A DNA stretch of 64,000 nucleotides from Diabrotica undecimpunctata (GCF_040954645.1 NC_092804.1:92074362-92138361); one strand, 5' to 3'; shown: positions 10,496 to 22,527, counted from the stretch's first letter. The notes: generated from the letters alone by a model not told the origin. Numbers and translations: made by a program.

Positions 10496-12010
10496 TGTAA
10501 CGATAGGTTACTTTATCGTTACTGAGAAATTTAAAATAACTTAATTCTGCCTGTAAGGTATGCAACCAACTATACATGTAATCGTATTATCAATTGTTTA
10601 TCAATTGGTCAAACTGCTTACTGACGGAAGCCAACCATTTTAAAAGGTGTAAGAGCTCACTTTATATCTAACCTTCAAACGGGTCAGAAGAGTGATCCTT
10701 CAGCGACCAACGCCACGAGGTTCAAGTTATCAGAAAAATTTTAAGTTATTCAGAGGTGAATTTAAGTTACAGAAGGCGTTTTTTTTTTAATATTAGAAGT
10801 TTTGGGAAAAGAAGATTTTGGTTTAATTGTTGAAATATTGTTGCGTTGGGTGAGTTTCATTTTAATTAAAGTACATCATTATTTTTTTAACCATTATTAG
10901 TTTCATATTAATATCATTTATTTAATAGTTTTACCCTAATTATATCAGTCAAATCACGTTCAGAATTCTTTCTGTTAGAAATTCTCCTAAGTACACGTTC
11001 TCATCAATATCCAAGCAATTCGGTAATGTAAGGAGATCCTTCATTACTATTTGCCTATAATATATTCGTGATAAGTTAAATTTTAATTCTTCATTGAAAT
11101 ATTCATAGTAAAATCCCAAATCCCGTCACTGATTCATCTTGGATCTGTTCCTTTCTGAACAGACCAATTTAAATATATCTACAGGTTATCTGATTGGAAT
11201 CAACTTAGAAATTGTCAAACTGATACATTGTGTTAAATATAGGGAGGGGTTATAATTGTTTGAATATGTAAATAGGTTGGTTGTCAGTAAATTTTGTTTT
11301 AATTAATGAATAAAACTTCATAATAAAAGTTCATACTTTTCTAGTACATTAGGGAATGTAAATATATTGTATAAAAAAGGGGTTAATACGATTTTGTATG
11401 ATAAGGGTATTTAAAATTAAATATATATATATAACTTTGTTGGGGGGATTTTCATGTAGGGTATTTAAGTTAAATTGTACATTACGGTTTACAGGTTTTC
11501 TATTATATTATTATTAAATTGGGTTATAAGTAATAATCTCTTTTATTAAACCACCTTCTTTTTTTTAGTAAGGTTATATCTAGTTACAGAAAACATAGTT
11601 AGCAGTAGCAATAAAGTCACTAGGTGAAGTGTTTGTTAGACTAAGAGTCCAGTAAACATCTTCCCTGGCGCCCAAATCATTCTTCTCTCCTATATTCCTG
11701 TTGTCAGTACTTACTCTTAGTTCGTTTTGGTTATTCTTATATTTTCTTAGTTAATATACATCTTTTCTATTCTTTACTGTTTTCTCAGGGCATGCAAATA
11801 GGCCTAACCCTACCTTGAGTATCAACTGGCCAGTCTCAAGCATACCCAGCTAGCCGAACTGCATTCAGTTTCAACTTTTATTTTAATTTAGTTTCAAACT
11901 TATCTTCACACTACTCTACAGATCTTATAACATCAGGGACATTGTCCCAAGTGATCTGCCTACTATTTGTTACAGTAGCGCCCAAAGTGGAGCAACATAA
12001 ATTTGTTAGA
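10496..12010 (+). repeat. Left LTR of gypsy-1
   Basis: The LTR is 1515 bp and starts TGTAACG. It contains an AATAAA-type AT-rich middle, a short TA run at 11422-11432, and two internal primer-site-like motifs (11666-11678 and 11965-11993). Relative to the right LTR it lacks a 25-bp GC-rich stretch near 10620. It retains about 100 bp near 11440-11545 that the right copy has lost. Confidence 0.9.
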
Positions 12011-12011
12011 G

Positions 12012-12029
12012 TGGCGCCCAACGTGGGGC
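12012..12029 (+). promoter_or_regulatory. Primer-binding site of gypsy-1
   Basis: TGGCGCCCAACGTGGGGC starts one base after the LTR end, the expected spot for annealing of the 3' end of a host tRNA to prime minus-strand DNA synthesis. A diverged copy of this site lies 36 bp upstream inside the LTR. Confidence 0.8.
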
Positions 12030-12355
12030 CCAGATTTTTAGTATTCCTTAATTCATTTGTCTCTTTTTAAATTGTTTCTAGTTTGTTTGTCTATTTTTGC
12101 ATATTTTGTAGTTATTTAGATCCAGTGTTCTTTGCTACAGTATCTCAGAAATATTGAATAGTGTCTTATATTGCTGTGTTGGTGGTTTTGTTAACTTTAA
12201 ATTAATAATTAATTGTAAACCTTCATTTAGTATAACATTTTTGATAATTATATTGGTTAGTGATACCTGTACATTTGTTGAGAAATATTGAATAATTTAT
12301 TGTATTACTATTTACATTGTTATTGGCCAATAGTGGTTTTGTTTAGGTGCGATCA

Positions 12356-12360
<5 letters not shown>

Positions 12361-12401
<41 letters not shown>
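12361..12401. repeat. (TA)n microsatellite in gypsy-1 leader
   Basis: About twenty TA units lie in the untranslated leader between primer-binding site and gag. Confidence 0.9.
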
Positions 12402-12405
<4 letters not shown>

Positions 12406-12599
12406 TCAATTATTGCATACTTTATATAAAAATAAGTTCAATTTACTTATTGTCATTTGATCTCTCAAACCAACTTTAAATTATTTTAAATATATTTATA
12501 TTTAAAGGTATAGGTACACCTTTATTAATTTACATTTGGTTAAACACATTGTTGATTTTGGTTTGTTGGTGATATTTTTTTTTCTTCCTCTCTTTCATC

Positions 12600-13673
12600 A
12601 TGTGTACCTTTAAGGCTGAGCATTTATTAGTTAAGGAAGTGGATTATGAGCTGAGGATATGGGGAATTCCCTTTGAAGAGTCTACCAAGGTTGAGAAAAA
12701 ACACCAATTATTGCGCGGTGCCTTGAAACAAGAGCAAGGAAATAGGAGCTTTCGACAAATTTCTTCTGTAGATATTCCTTTTCTGGAACAACAACAGGAG
12801 ATAAACCAGACGTTGGAGGACCTGGCTCAGAGGATATCCGATTTTAGAGGGACTGTCCATGATAGCATGTATTCCAGGTTAATTTCACGTCTTGCTCATA
12901 TCTCTGGTCGTGCACATTTACTATCTTGCTCAGATGAGGAGCAACAAATTTTCAAGCGCTCTATTTCCATTAGAATTCTTAGTTTAGAAGGTGAACTTGA
13001 TTCTCGAGTAAATCCGGCAGCCACATCCACTCCTATTTCTTCTGTTCATGCAGCTAATTCGTTTTCACACCCTAAACCAATTCAGGTACATAAGTGGGGA
13101 ATTTTGTTTTCTGGTCAAGGTCATCATGATGAAGTCATTTCCTTTTTGGAGAGAGTGGAATGTCTTCGTATTTCAAGAGGTGTGAGTGAAGATGATCTTT
13201 TTGCAGCTTCTGCTGAATTATTTACAGGTTCTGCGTTTACTTGGTTTATGAACAACCGTCATAGCTTTAACACTTGGTCTGAGTTGGCTCAGAAATTAAA
13301 ATCTCATTTTCTGCCTTATTCTTTCCAAGACGATCTCCTAGATGAAATCAAAAACCGTAAACAAAAGCCAAACGAACCTGTCACTATGTTTATTAACACC
13401 ATTTTGGGCATGTGTAGTCGACTTGAGACTCCTCTATCCCACTTTGCCAAAATAAAGATCATTCTTAAGTGTCTGTTGCCTTTTTACCATCAGCAATTAG
13501 CTTTAATGGACATTCAGAGTATCGAGGATATCACTGAGAAGTGTAAACGTTTAGAGGAAACTCTATCTTGGTCTTCTTCTTCTGCAAGGACATCTCGACC
13601 TACTTCTGGTCCTTCATTTAACTCAAGTTTCTCTAGAAATCGTTCTTGGCAACCCAAAACTCATCAGTCGTAA
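12600..13673 (+). CDS. Gag of gypsy-1, C-terminally truncated
   Basis: The frame opens at ATG 12600 and runs 357 codons. The N-terminal half (AEHLLVKEVDYELRIWG, QLLRGALKQEQGNRS) is shared with gypsy-2 gag. The second half has the capsid-type block KWGILFSGQGHHDEV, FTGSAFTWFMNNR and DDLLDEIKNRKQ, matching the retrotransposon gag domain. Compared with gypsy-2, the whole zinc-knuckle segment and its linker are missing: the protein ends at NRSWQPKTHQS, and the pol frame follows within 16 bases. Gag builds the particle; without knuckles RNA packaging would be impaired. The frame is otherwise intact. Confidence 0.88.
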   Translation: MCTFKAEHLLVKEVDYELRIWGIPFEESTKVEKKHQLLRGALKQEQGNRSFRQISSVDIPFLEQQQEINQTLEDLAQRISDFRGTVHDSMYSRLISRLAHISGRAHLLSCSDEEQQIFKRSISIRILSLEGELDSRVNPAATSTPISSVHAANSFSHPKPIQVHKWGILFSGQGHHDEVISFLERVECLRISRGVSEDDLFAASAELFTGSAFTWFMNNRHSFNTWSELAQKLKSHFLPYSFQDDLLDEIKNRKQKPNEPVTMFINTILGMCSRLETPLSHFAKIKIILKCLLPFYHQQLALMDIQSIEDITEKCKRLEETLSWSSSSARTSRPTSGPSFNSSFSRNRSWQPKTHQS

Positions 13674-13688
13674 GTCATAATTTTAGTA

Positions 13689-16600
13689 ATGAACATAATC
13701 AGCACAGAGAATATTAATTCTTTATTAGTCAGAAAACATAATGATAACCGACCTTATCTTGAAATTGAGATATTAGGACATTCTTGTTTGGCTCTATTAG
13801 ATAGTGGCTCTAACATTTCTTTAATAGGTTCCTATTCATTACAATGTAGTATTTACTGCAGATGGTACCATTCAGTCGATTAAAGGTAAATTTGAAACTG
13901 AAATTTTAGTTGCAAATATTCACAAAACTATTACCTTTTATATTATACCTTCCGTGCAAAATTCTATAATTCTTGGCATGGACTTTTTAAATGCATTTAA
14001 TAGCACATTAAATTGTTCGGACTTTTCGTTCTCTATTTCTTCCTTTAATTTATCAACTGTAAGTGTTATTCGTGAATTTTCTAGTTTGTCTGGAATGGAA
14101 CAAAAACAGTTAGAGGATATTATCTCTAATTTTTCATCTATTTCGTCTAAAGATAAATTAGGCCGTACACATTTAATGTCTCATACTATTGAAGTGAAAA
14201 CTTCAACTCATTTCAGACAGTATCAATACCTCAAGCATGGCAAGCAGATTTAGGTAAAGAAATCGATTCAATGCTCTCCTTAAACATTATCGAACCTTCT
14301 ACCTCTTCATATTGTAGTCCTCTGTGGCTTACAAAGAAGAAGGATGGATCAATCAGAATTTGTTTTGATGGTCGTAAATTAAACAGTATCACATCGAATA
14401 GGGACGCTTATCCTATCCCTCGAATAGATGTTATATTAAGCAAACTCCAGAATGCGAAATACATCTCTTCCATTGACTTATCCAAGGCCTTCTTACAAAT
14501 TCCTTTGAGTGAAGAGAGTAAGAAATATACTGCTTTCGCTGTTAGTGGTAAAGGATTATTTCAATTTGTCACGATGCCTTTTGGTCTAGTTTCAGCTCCT
14601 CAGACGATGTGTCGTTTAATGGACTTAGTTATTGGTCCACAACTTGAACCATTTGTATTTTATTATTTAGATGATATTTTAGTTGTTACTCCTGATTTTA
14701 CTTCGCATATTGAAATATTAGAGAAGTTATTTTCACGCCTTAAAGAGGCTAATCTCACTGTCAACTTGGATAAATGTAATTTTTGTCGTCCTAATCTCAA
14801 ATTCCTGGGATATGTTGTTGATAGTCAAGGTTTGAGGACAGATCCTGACAAGGTAACCGCTATCAAGGACTTCCCCATACCTAAAACAACTACTCAGTTA
14901 CGTAGGATCTTGGGTATGTGTGGGTACTATCGAAGGTTTGTACGTTCTTATTCCACTTTATTATCACCTCTTACTGACCTCCTTAAGAATAGGAAAAAGG
15001 GTCAGACTATTACCTGGAATCCTGAGGCTGATGATGCTTTTCATCGTATTAAAGAAGCTCTTACCAGTGCTCCTGTCATGACCTCTCCTGATTTCAGTGA
15101 ACACTTTTACCTCATGACAGATTGTTCTAATACTGCTTCAGGTGGTGTCCTCTTTCAGATGAAAGATGGTTCTGAGCACCCCATAGCGTACACTAGTAAG
15201 AAGCTCAATAAGGCCCAGAAAAATTACTCCACTACTGAGCGGGAACTCCTTGCTATAATTCATGGCTTGGAGGCCTTCAGGTATTATTTAGAAGGTCGTA
15301 AGTGCACTTTGATCACTGACCATAGTTCGTTGTTGTGGATGCATTCTATGCGTAACCCATCCCAACGGTTGTCCCGCTGGATTTGTAAGTTATCAGCGTT
15401 TGACTATAACATTGTCGACCGTAAGGCAAATGGTGTTGTAGTAGCTGATGCTTTGTCTCGAACATTTGATGTCAATCTTCTTGACTTATCCACTTTAGTT
15501 CCGGATGCGTGGTACCAGAAAATGTTGGAGAAGGTTACTCAGAATCCTGGTCAGTACCCTGATTTTAAAGTAAAACATAATATCCTTTATAAACATGTTG
15601 TTAGTCCAATTGAAGCCTTGACTAATATGTCGGATTGGAAAATTGTCGTCCCAACCGCAAATAGGGATGAAATTCTTCGTACTTTTCATGATAATGTGAC
15701 ATCTGGTCACTTTGGTTCCTTTAAAACATTTAGTAGGATAGCGGAGCTATATTATTGGCCTGGTATGCGCAACTGTATTAAGAAATATATTTCTAGATGC
15801 AAAGTTTGCGCTACATGCAAGCCAAGTAATAAGCCACAAGCTGGATTAATGGGTACTTTTAGGAACATTGACTTCCCATGGCAGATGGTATCTATGGATT
15901 TGATTGGACCATACCCTCGTAGTTATAAGGGCAATACCTATTGTTTGGTGGTCGTGGATTACTTCACTAAATTTCCATTAGTTTTTCCTCTTCGTAATGC
16001 CACGGTTCCTATCATTGTGAAATATTTAAAGGAGCAAGTCTTTTTGTTATTTGGTGTTCCCCAAATTGTCTCTTGTGACAATGGTCCTCAATTTGTAGCT
16101 AAGGCTTTTAAAGACCTTCTAACTAAATACAAAGTTCAGAAGATCTTTTATAACGCTGCGTACCATCCGCAAGCTAATCATAGTGGGCGTGTAAACCGCA
16201 GTATTGTTACAGCCCTAAGATCATATACATACCAAGACCACAGAGCTTGGGATCAATATATTCACTCCATAGCTCACGCCATAAGAACTTCTGTACATGA
16301 AGTTACGCAGTGTTCCCCGGCTTATTTAAATTTTGGTCGAAATGTTGCCTTATCTGGTGATTATTTTGGTTTAGTTTCAGGCAATTCCACAAATCTACCT
16401 CAAATATCAGATAAACTTCATCGTTTAGATGATCTACAGACTCTACCTCCAATATTTGCAGACATCAGGAAGAAATTAAAAACTTCTTACCTTAAGTCAC
16501 AGGGTCAGTATAACTTGAGGAAAAGAGATTTGCGATTCTTTGTTGGTGATCGGGTATTAAAACGTAATTTTGTTAAGTCTAATAAAGGTGATGCTGTTTC

Positions 16601-16775
16601 TGCCAAATTTTGTCAAAAATACGTCCCATGTATTGTCAGTAAAGTAATATCTCCTATAATATATGAATTGAAAGATAGTTTGTCCAACAAAAGTCTTGGT
16701 CGATTTCATATAAAGGACTTATTACCAGATAATACTGTCAATGACTTAGACTCTTCAACGTCAAAAGAAGATTAA
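13689..16775 (+). pseudogene. Pol of gypsy-1 (protease, RT, RNase H, integrase), frameshifted
   Basis: Protease: the LALLDSGSNISLIG active-site motif at about 13790, then a frameshift near 13850. A second shift near 14235 restores the original frame, and a long frame (14271-16775) follows. RT: LWLTKKKDGSIRICFDGRKL, MPFGLVSAPQT and YLDD. RNase H: TDCSNTASGG, TERELLAI and TDHSSL. Integrase: a His-His-Cys-Cys zinc module ending CKVCATC, Asp at MDLIGPYP, Asp at SCDNGPQF; the third catalytic position reads NHSGRVNRS, with Gly where gypsy-2 has Glu. C-terminal NLRKRDL and VLKRNF segments follow. It has both frameshifts and a dead integrase. Confidence 0.92.
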
Positions 16776-19342
16776 CCTGACAGGATTGATTAGGTTAATT
16801 CCTCTTTCTAAATTTTGGTAATACTTGATTTGTTAATGAATAGGTAAATGATTGGATTTTGATTTTAGTCACCAGATAGATAATATGGTTTATCTATTGT
16901 ATAATAGTTTTAGCTTCCCATACTAAATTTAGCTTTGTTGTTATTAGTTATAATATTGAAGTAGGTACAGCAAATTTTTTTTTGGTAAATCAAACTGGTA
17001 TAGAACTGTCAACTCTTCGTACCTTATTATGTTTATATGTGTCATTGCTGAATAGTATACATAAATACATGTATATGTTTAGATTTGGTTTATTTGATCC
17101 TGAGGTTGTTTTTGGTAGTTCCTACAGGAAAATTATTAAAATACTTAGTAATATTCTTTGATACATTAGTTACCATTTGGTCTAAAGAAGTTATCGCGTC
17201 ATTTGTTTTAGATAATACAATTTTAGTATACAGTGTGATTCCTAAGTTAGACTTCATTCGTTAAAAATTCAATGAAGTTAGTTGAGATAAAAGTTACGCT
17301 GAATTATTATGTAACCTTTTTTTGTATCTAACATTTCTTATGAAATTGGTTTGCCTCGCATGGCTATGCAAATATGTGGGTTCGAAACTTGTGTTATTAT
17401 CACTAGTGCGCACGTGATAGGAAGCAGATTTCATGGCTCACAATTGCCTGGTTATAGATCAGACCTTAATCAATTTAAATGCTGAATCTCTATAATAGAG
17501 TGTTTAATCATCATCATCATTATTGAAGGATGTACTAAACATTCTAGTATTACAATTCAGAAATATTATATATTCTGTTGAAACCTAGTCTTAATTTTAA
17601 TCTCACTTCTATTATACATTTATTGTCTACCCTTTTTAGCTTTATTATCTAGTTGTGCTGATACAAATGGTAACCTCTTAGATCTCAGCCTTATTAGAAT
17701 ATATCTTTTGTATTCAACAATTGAATATTGTGTTTAGCATCAGCTTTCCTGGGAACTCATTTTGTTTTTATATGTAATTAGGAGTCAGGATCAATGTTCT
17801 GTTATATAGATACAAGTAACTAGTGAACATACCCTAATCTGCAGTTTCTTAAGAAATTGACTTCCTTGTTCTCTAGTACTTCTTTGATTGAATATTTATA
17901 AGAGTTATCTATTTATGATGTCTTGAGGTATTGTATTAGCGATGATTTCGTGATATTTGGTTGGCTTTTTCTGGCTATTCTTATAAATCTGTTGTAGCTA
18001 CAGCTATAGTTAGAGAATTCCAGTATTAGTTAACTCCATTTCGTTATATCAGTTCTTTAATTTGGTACACTTTCTTCCTGTTGTATTACTCTTATATGTG
18101 AAACTCAACTGTTCATCTATTAGTTCATATATTACTAATATTTGTGTTGGAATTCCTTACTCCAATAAGTTTGTCATTCTTGTGTAGATCTTATCTTGAA
18201 TCCGATGCATAACGGATGATGAGCTTAATTTGGGTTGTAATTTGGGTAGGTTGTGGAACTTGATAGGGATACAATGTGGTCTGGAATTTGGTAACCTTCA
18301 ATGACACGAAAGGGAGTCCTAGGAAGATGATTTGGGATTCTTCCGGATGTTCGGCCTAGTCAGGTTGAGTCGTTGGTAGATTCTTGATTATGTTGTATAC
18401 TGACTAAGTATCCATTATTATACCTATCTACTCATGAATGGAATCAGATCAATTCACATATGCTACAGACACTTAGTCTGTTATTCCGTTCCAATGGTTC
18501 AGTTTCATGGTACCAAATATTTAGCATCTATTGAGTATATTAATTATTAGGTTGTGGTGATGACCCATGAATTTGCCTGATTGTTTCACATTGGATATGC
18601 CAATATAAATCTGTTGTCCATTGTCGGATCAATTTAGGATAAAATGCTTGCTACAATCATTTTTTCTCAGTAACTCCTATATCTAGTGTGGTTTTATATT
18701 ACGGTCCATATTTTGGTTTATTACGAATTGGTTACGAAATCTACTGATTGCTTCACCTTGGATATGCTCTAAAATAAATCTGTTGTCCATGGTTGGATCA
18801 ATTTTGTATCGTTCATCCCATTCGTCAATTATTTTGAAGATTTGTATTTTTATTAGTAATTCAGTATAAGGTTTCAATAAACCTACAATAACTTGTGGGC
18901 ATGAGTGCTTATGTCATATTTAGTATATTTTATATTAAAACTACCCCTCTTGCATGACTCATAATCTGTGGTTAAGTATAATCGGTCGAGTTAAATGCAA
19001 ATGTGTAGAAGTTATTTGGTATATTCGGTTATATATTAGCAAGTTTTGTATTCATATATATTATTGGTATAGTGTTCTTGTTGACAATAATTTGGGGTTT
19101 ATTTAAATCTACTTAATCAACTTGAACACAATTTTGGTTTTTAGAATGTCAGTCACGGATGGAAGATTCTGTGCATCTAATATGTTAGCTAGTGTGGTGT
19201 CCTGGACACGCTATATTATTGGCTATTTTGTTCACGTCTGTGATGGATCCCACAGTGTATGATTGGTTATTGATTTGTCTTGAATATCTATAGTTACACA
19301 AAGAAAAAAAAATTGTTCTTAGGTCAATTTTTTTTTCTCCAA
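16776..19342 (+). other. Long non-coding region between pol and 3' LTR of gypsy-1
   Basis: About 2.6 kb without an env-like or other long frame. It contains a SINE-like segment (17342-17525) and two diverged copies of a block with ATAAATCTGTTGTCCAT (near 18608 and 18775), the second inside a 64-codon antisense open frame (18683-18877) with no recognised domain. Gypsy-2 has a similar 1.9 kb region, so a long 3' leaderless stretch is a family trait, not a one-off insertion. Confidence 0.6.
17342..17525 (+). mobile_element. tRNA-derived SINE-like segment
   Basis: A tRNA-like head contains GTGGGTTCGAAACTT, close to the RNA polymerase III B-box GGTTCGAnnCC, about 30 bases after a plausible A-box region (CATGGCTATGC). 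The segment ends in an ATC trinucleotide tail (ATCATCATCATC near 17508). A possible short target duplication (taacatttct and taaacattct) is imperfect. It is less AT-rich than its surroundings. A divergent SINE is the best explanation, but no second copy occurs in the window. Confidence 0.4.
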
Positions 19343-19354
19343 GTAAAGGGGGAA
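19343..19354 (+). promoter_or_regulatory. Polypurine tract of gypsy-1
   Basis: The purine-rich GTAAAGGGGGAA lies directly before the right LTR (TGTAACG). It is the expected primer for plus-strand DNA synthesis. Confidence 0.8.
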
Positions 19355-20504
19355 TGTAACGATAAGATTACTTTATCGTTACTGAGAAATTTAAAATAAC
19401 TTAATTCTGCCTGTAAGGTATGCAACCAACTATACATGTAATCGTATTATCAATTGTTTATCAATTGGTCAAACTGCTTACCTGCCGCTTCCGCTTAGCT
19501 TGGAACTGACGGAAGCCAACGATTTTAAAAGGTGTAAGAGCTTACTTTATATCTAACCTTTGAACGGGTCAGAAGAGTGATCCTTCAGCGACCAACGCCA
19601 CGAGGTTCAAGTTATCAGAAAAATTTTAAGTTATTCAGAGGTGAATTTAAGTTACAGAAGGCGTTTTTTTTTTAATATTAGAAGTTTTGGGAAAAGAAGA
19701 TTTTGGTTTAATTGTTGAAATATTGTTGCGTTGGGTGAGTTTCATTTTAATTAATGTACATCATTATTTTTTTTAACCATTATTAGTTTCATATTAATAT
19801 CATTTATTCAATAATTTTACCCTAATTATATCAGTCAAATCACGTTCAGAATTCTTTCTGTTAGAAATTCTCCTAAGTACACGTTCTCATCAATATCCAA
19901 GCAATTCGGTAATGTAAGGAGATCCTTCATTACTATTCGCCTATAATATATTCGTGATAAGTTAAATTTTAATTCTTCATTGAAATATTCATAGTAAAAT
20001 CCCAACATTTTTTTTTATAAATACATAATTTTCGATTAATTTTCCAAGGTCACAAAAAGTGTACGAAACCTTCACTAATTATCATCATTCGGACTATTTT
20101 TTCTTGTCCTAACCGCCTTTTTATTTATCAACTCTGAATAAAGCTAATGAGAGCTTCTTTGATTTTATTTTAGTCGCTGGAGGAAGAAGGAATATAAAAG
20201 TCAATACAATAAAGATTATTTTGGATTTGGGGTAATGGATTTCAGTTTAGTTTAGTTTGGAGTTTTTTTTTGGGTTTTTCCCGGTTTGAGAGTAGTCAGG
20301 TTCTTTTTTTTTTATTGTTTTCGTACTATTTTAAAAATAAGTTACTTAAATATTGTTTAAACTTTTAGTGAGTGAACGAACCAAAACTTAATAATAATTT
20401 TAGTCAATTTTCATAATTCATATTTGCGTATCATTATTTATATAACATTCAATTTTTTCTTAACATCATTTGCTTATTTTTTGTCTTTAAATATTTTAAA
20501 TATA

Positions 20505-22124
20505 CACTCGCGATCATAAAATCCGGGTCACCTTGAAAATTTCAAGTTTCTTGAATATTTTTGCATCTGGTGCAATAATAACCTTTTTTTAGGCTAACGT
20601 ATTTTTTATTTGTCATCAATGTTTGTTTTGAAAGAACAAAATAACGGTTTTTTATTGTTTTTATTGAAAAAGCAGAAAACAAACCAAATTGTTGAAACAG
20701 ACATACGAAAGGAAAAATGAAAAATACAGACCGTGGTAAAACATCAGTGGAATTTCAATGACTAATATCGTGTATTGCCTCCCCTTGCTCTAATAACCTC
20801 TTGCAGACGACGGGGCATATTCTCAATTTTTCTCCTGATTACATGTTGTGGTATGTTATTCCACTCTCTTACTAACAGATCCTTAAGCTCCTGTGCGTTG
20901 TTAGGAGGAGGTGTATGGGTTTGAATACGTTTTTCAAATCGTCCCAGAGATGTTTGATGGGATTCAGGTCCGGAGACCTAGCTGGCCAGGGTAAGCTCGT
21001 AATTCTAACCTCGTCCAAGTATTGCATACTAATCCTGGCAACGTGCGATCGCGGATTGTCCTGCATAAAAACGGCGTCTTCTCCAAGCCCTGCCTTGATG
21101 GGCGTAACATGTTCTTCCAGAATCTCCGTAATGTACCTTCGTGCAGTTAAGGACCCATTTTCGATGAAGGGTAATTCTGTGCGGAAGTCGGAAGATACAC
21201 CTCCCCAAGCCATGACCGAGCCTTCACCAAATGGCATTCTTGGAGCAATGCAAGCTTGTGAAAATCGTTCACCGGTTCCCCTCCAAACTCTTACATGTCC
21301 ATTGGATCCAGTTAGGCAAAAACGGGATTCATCTGAGAATAACACTTTGCTCCAATCATTAATTTCCCAATGCGCGTATTGTCGAACAAAAGCTAGTCGT
21401 GCAACTCGATGCGCCCGGCCAAGTGGCGGTCCTGTAGCCATTACCCGAGAAGATATTCCAGAAGAACAAAGTCTTCTCCTGACTGTTGCAACGCTAACAT
21501 TGCAATTTCGTACTTCCTGTAGGCAATTTCGATGCATAACCGCAGTTGAGGTCCGGTCTCGTAAAGCCTGAAACACAAGAAAACGGTCATCTCGTGCCGT
21601 GGTCGTTGTTCTTCGTCCAGAGCCAGGTCGTCTGGTTAGCAAACTCGTCTTCTGAAAGCGTTGAAGCACTCGTTGAACCGTAGAAAGGCTTACGCCAACA
21701 GTTCTTGCGACTTGGCGTTGAGTGTGACCGTCTTCCACAAACGCAATAGTGTGTGCCGTTTCAACAACAATCAAGGCATTTTTGGCAAAAAATAAACAAT
21801 AATAAACACTAATAATGGCACTAATAAACACTAATGGCGGCAATAATAAACGTTTGTTTGTTGAGTTTGAACAGAAAGTCGAAGCACAAATGAGACATTT
21901 AAAACAAGCGGCAGTTACAGGTACCGTTCATTTTGGGAAGTGTACAGTTTTCCGCGCAATCGGCATTATTGGAATTCTTTATTACAAAGGAAACCGCTAA
22001 GCTGACAACAATTCTCAGAAACATGCATTAGTTTGTATTTGTGTTATTATTATTTACGATAAAGCTTGTTAAAAATGAAATAACGGCGATTTTCAAGGTG
22101 ACCCGGATTTTATGATCGCGAGTG
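20505..22124 (-). mobile_element. Tc1-like DNA transposon, near-complete
   Basis: Perfect 36-bp terminal inverted repeats (20505-20540 and 22089-22124) begin CACTCGCGATCATAAAATCC and are flanked by TA on both sides, the Tc1/mariner target duplication. The 1620-bp length and single transposase gene on the minus strand fit the superfamily. Identical repeats suggest this is one of the younger insertions in the window, although its transposase has already been disabled. Confidence 0.95.
20762..21843 (-). pseudogene. Tc1-like DD34E transposase, catalytic Glu lost and frameshifted
   Basis: N-terminal helix-turn-helix domains (GHTQRQVARTVGVSLSTVQR, then the basic SGRRTTTTARDDR linker) precede the catalytic domain: LFSDESRF with the first Asp, VMAWGGVSSDF, and VFMQDNPRSH with the second Asp. 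In SPDLNPIKHLWD the expected Glu of NPIEHLWD has become Lys. Just after this motif (about 20928) the frame shifts; the natural C-terminus (PPPNNAQELKDLL through GGNTRY and a TAG at 20762) continues in another frame. The first 25 residues look unlike a normal start, so the true start may be lost. Inactive. Confidence 0.92.
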
Positions 22125-22524
22125 TATATATGTATTAGTAATAACAGGGTAGGGGTGGATTTTAATACACTTTTGTAAGGTCATTTGTGCACAAAGGTCC
22201 ATTTTGTATTTTTACAGCCCTACTGCTAACGTCACTGATTCATCTTGGATCTGTTCCTTTCTGAACAGACCAATTTAAATATATCTACAGGTTATCTGAT
22301 TGGAATCAACTTAGAAATTGTCAAACTGATACATTGTGTTAAATATAGGGAGGGGTTATAATTGTTTGAATATATAAATAGGTTGGTTGTCAGTAAATTT
22401 TGTTTTAATTAATGAATAAAACTTCATAATAAAAGGTTATACTTTTCTAGTACATTAGGGAATGTAAATATATTGTATAAAAAAAGGGGTTGATAGGATT
22501 TTGTATGATAAGGGTATTTAAAAT

Positions 22525-22527
<3 letters not shown>

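Larger units (their letters stand above)
20004..22231. mobile_element. Unidentified insert in the gypsy-1 right LTR, itself hit by Tc1
   Basis: This stretch is absent from the left LTR. Outside the Tc1 element it comprises about 500 bp on the left (poly-T-rich, no frame) and about 105 bp on the right, ending ACAGCCCTACTGCTAAC. No terminal inverted repeat or clear target duplication was found, so the class of the outer insert is unknown. Confidence 0.5.

Noticed and set aside
20915..21571. 218-codon plus-strand frame
   Set aside because: Shadow of the Tc1 transposase on the opposite strand.
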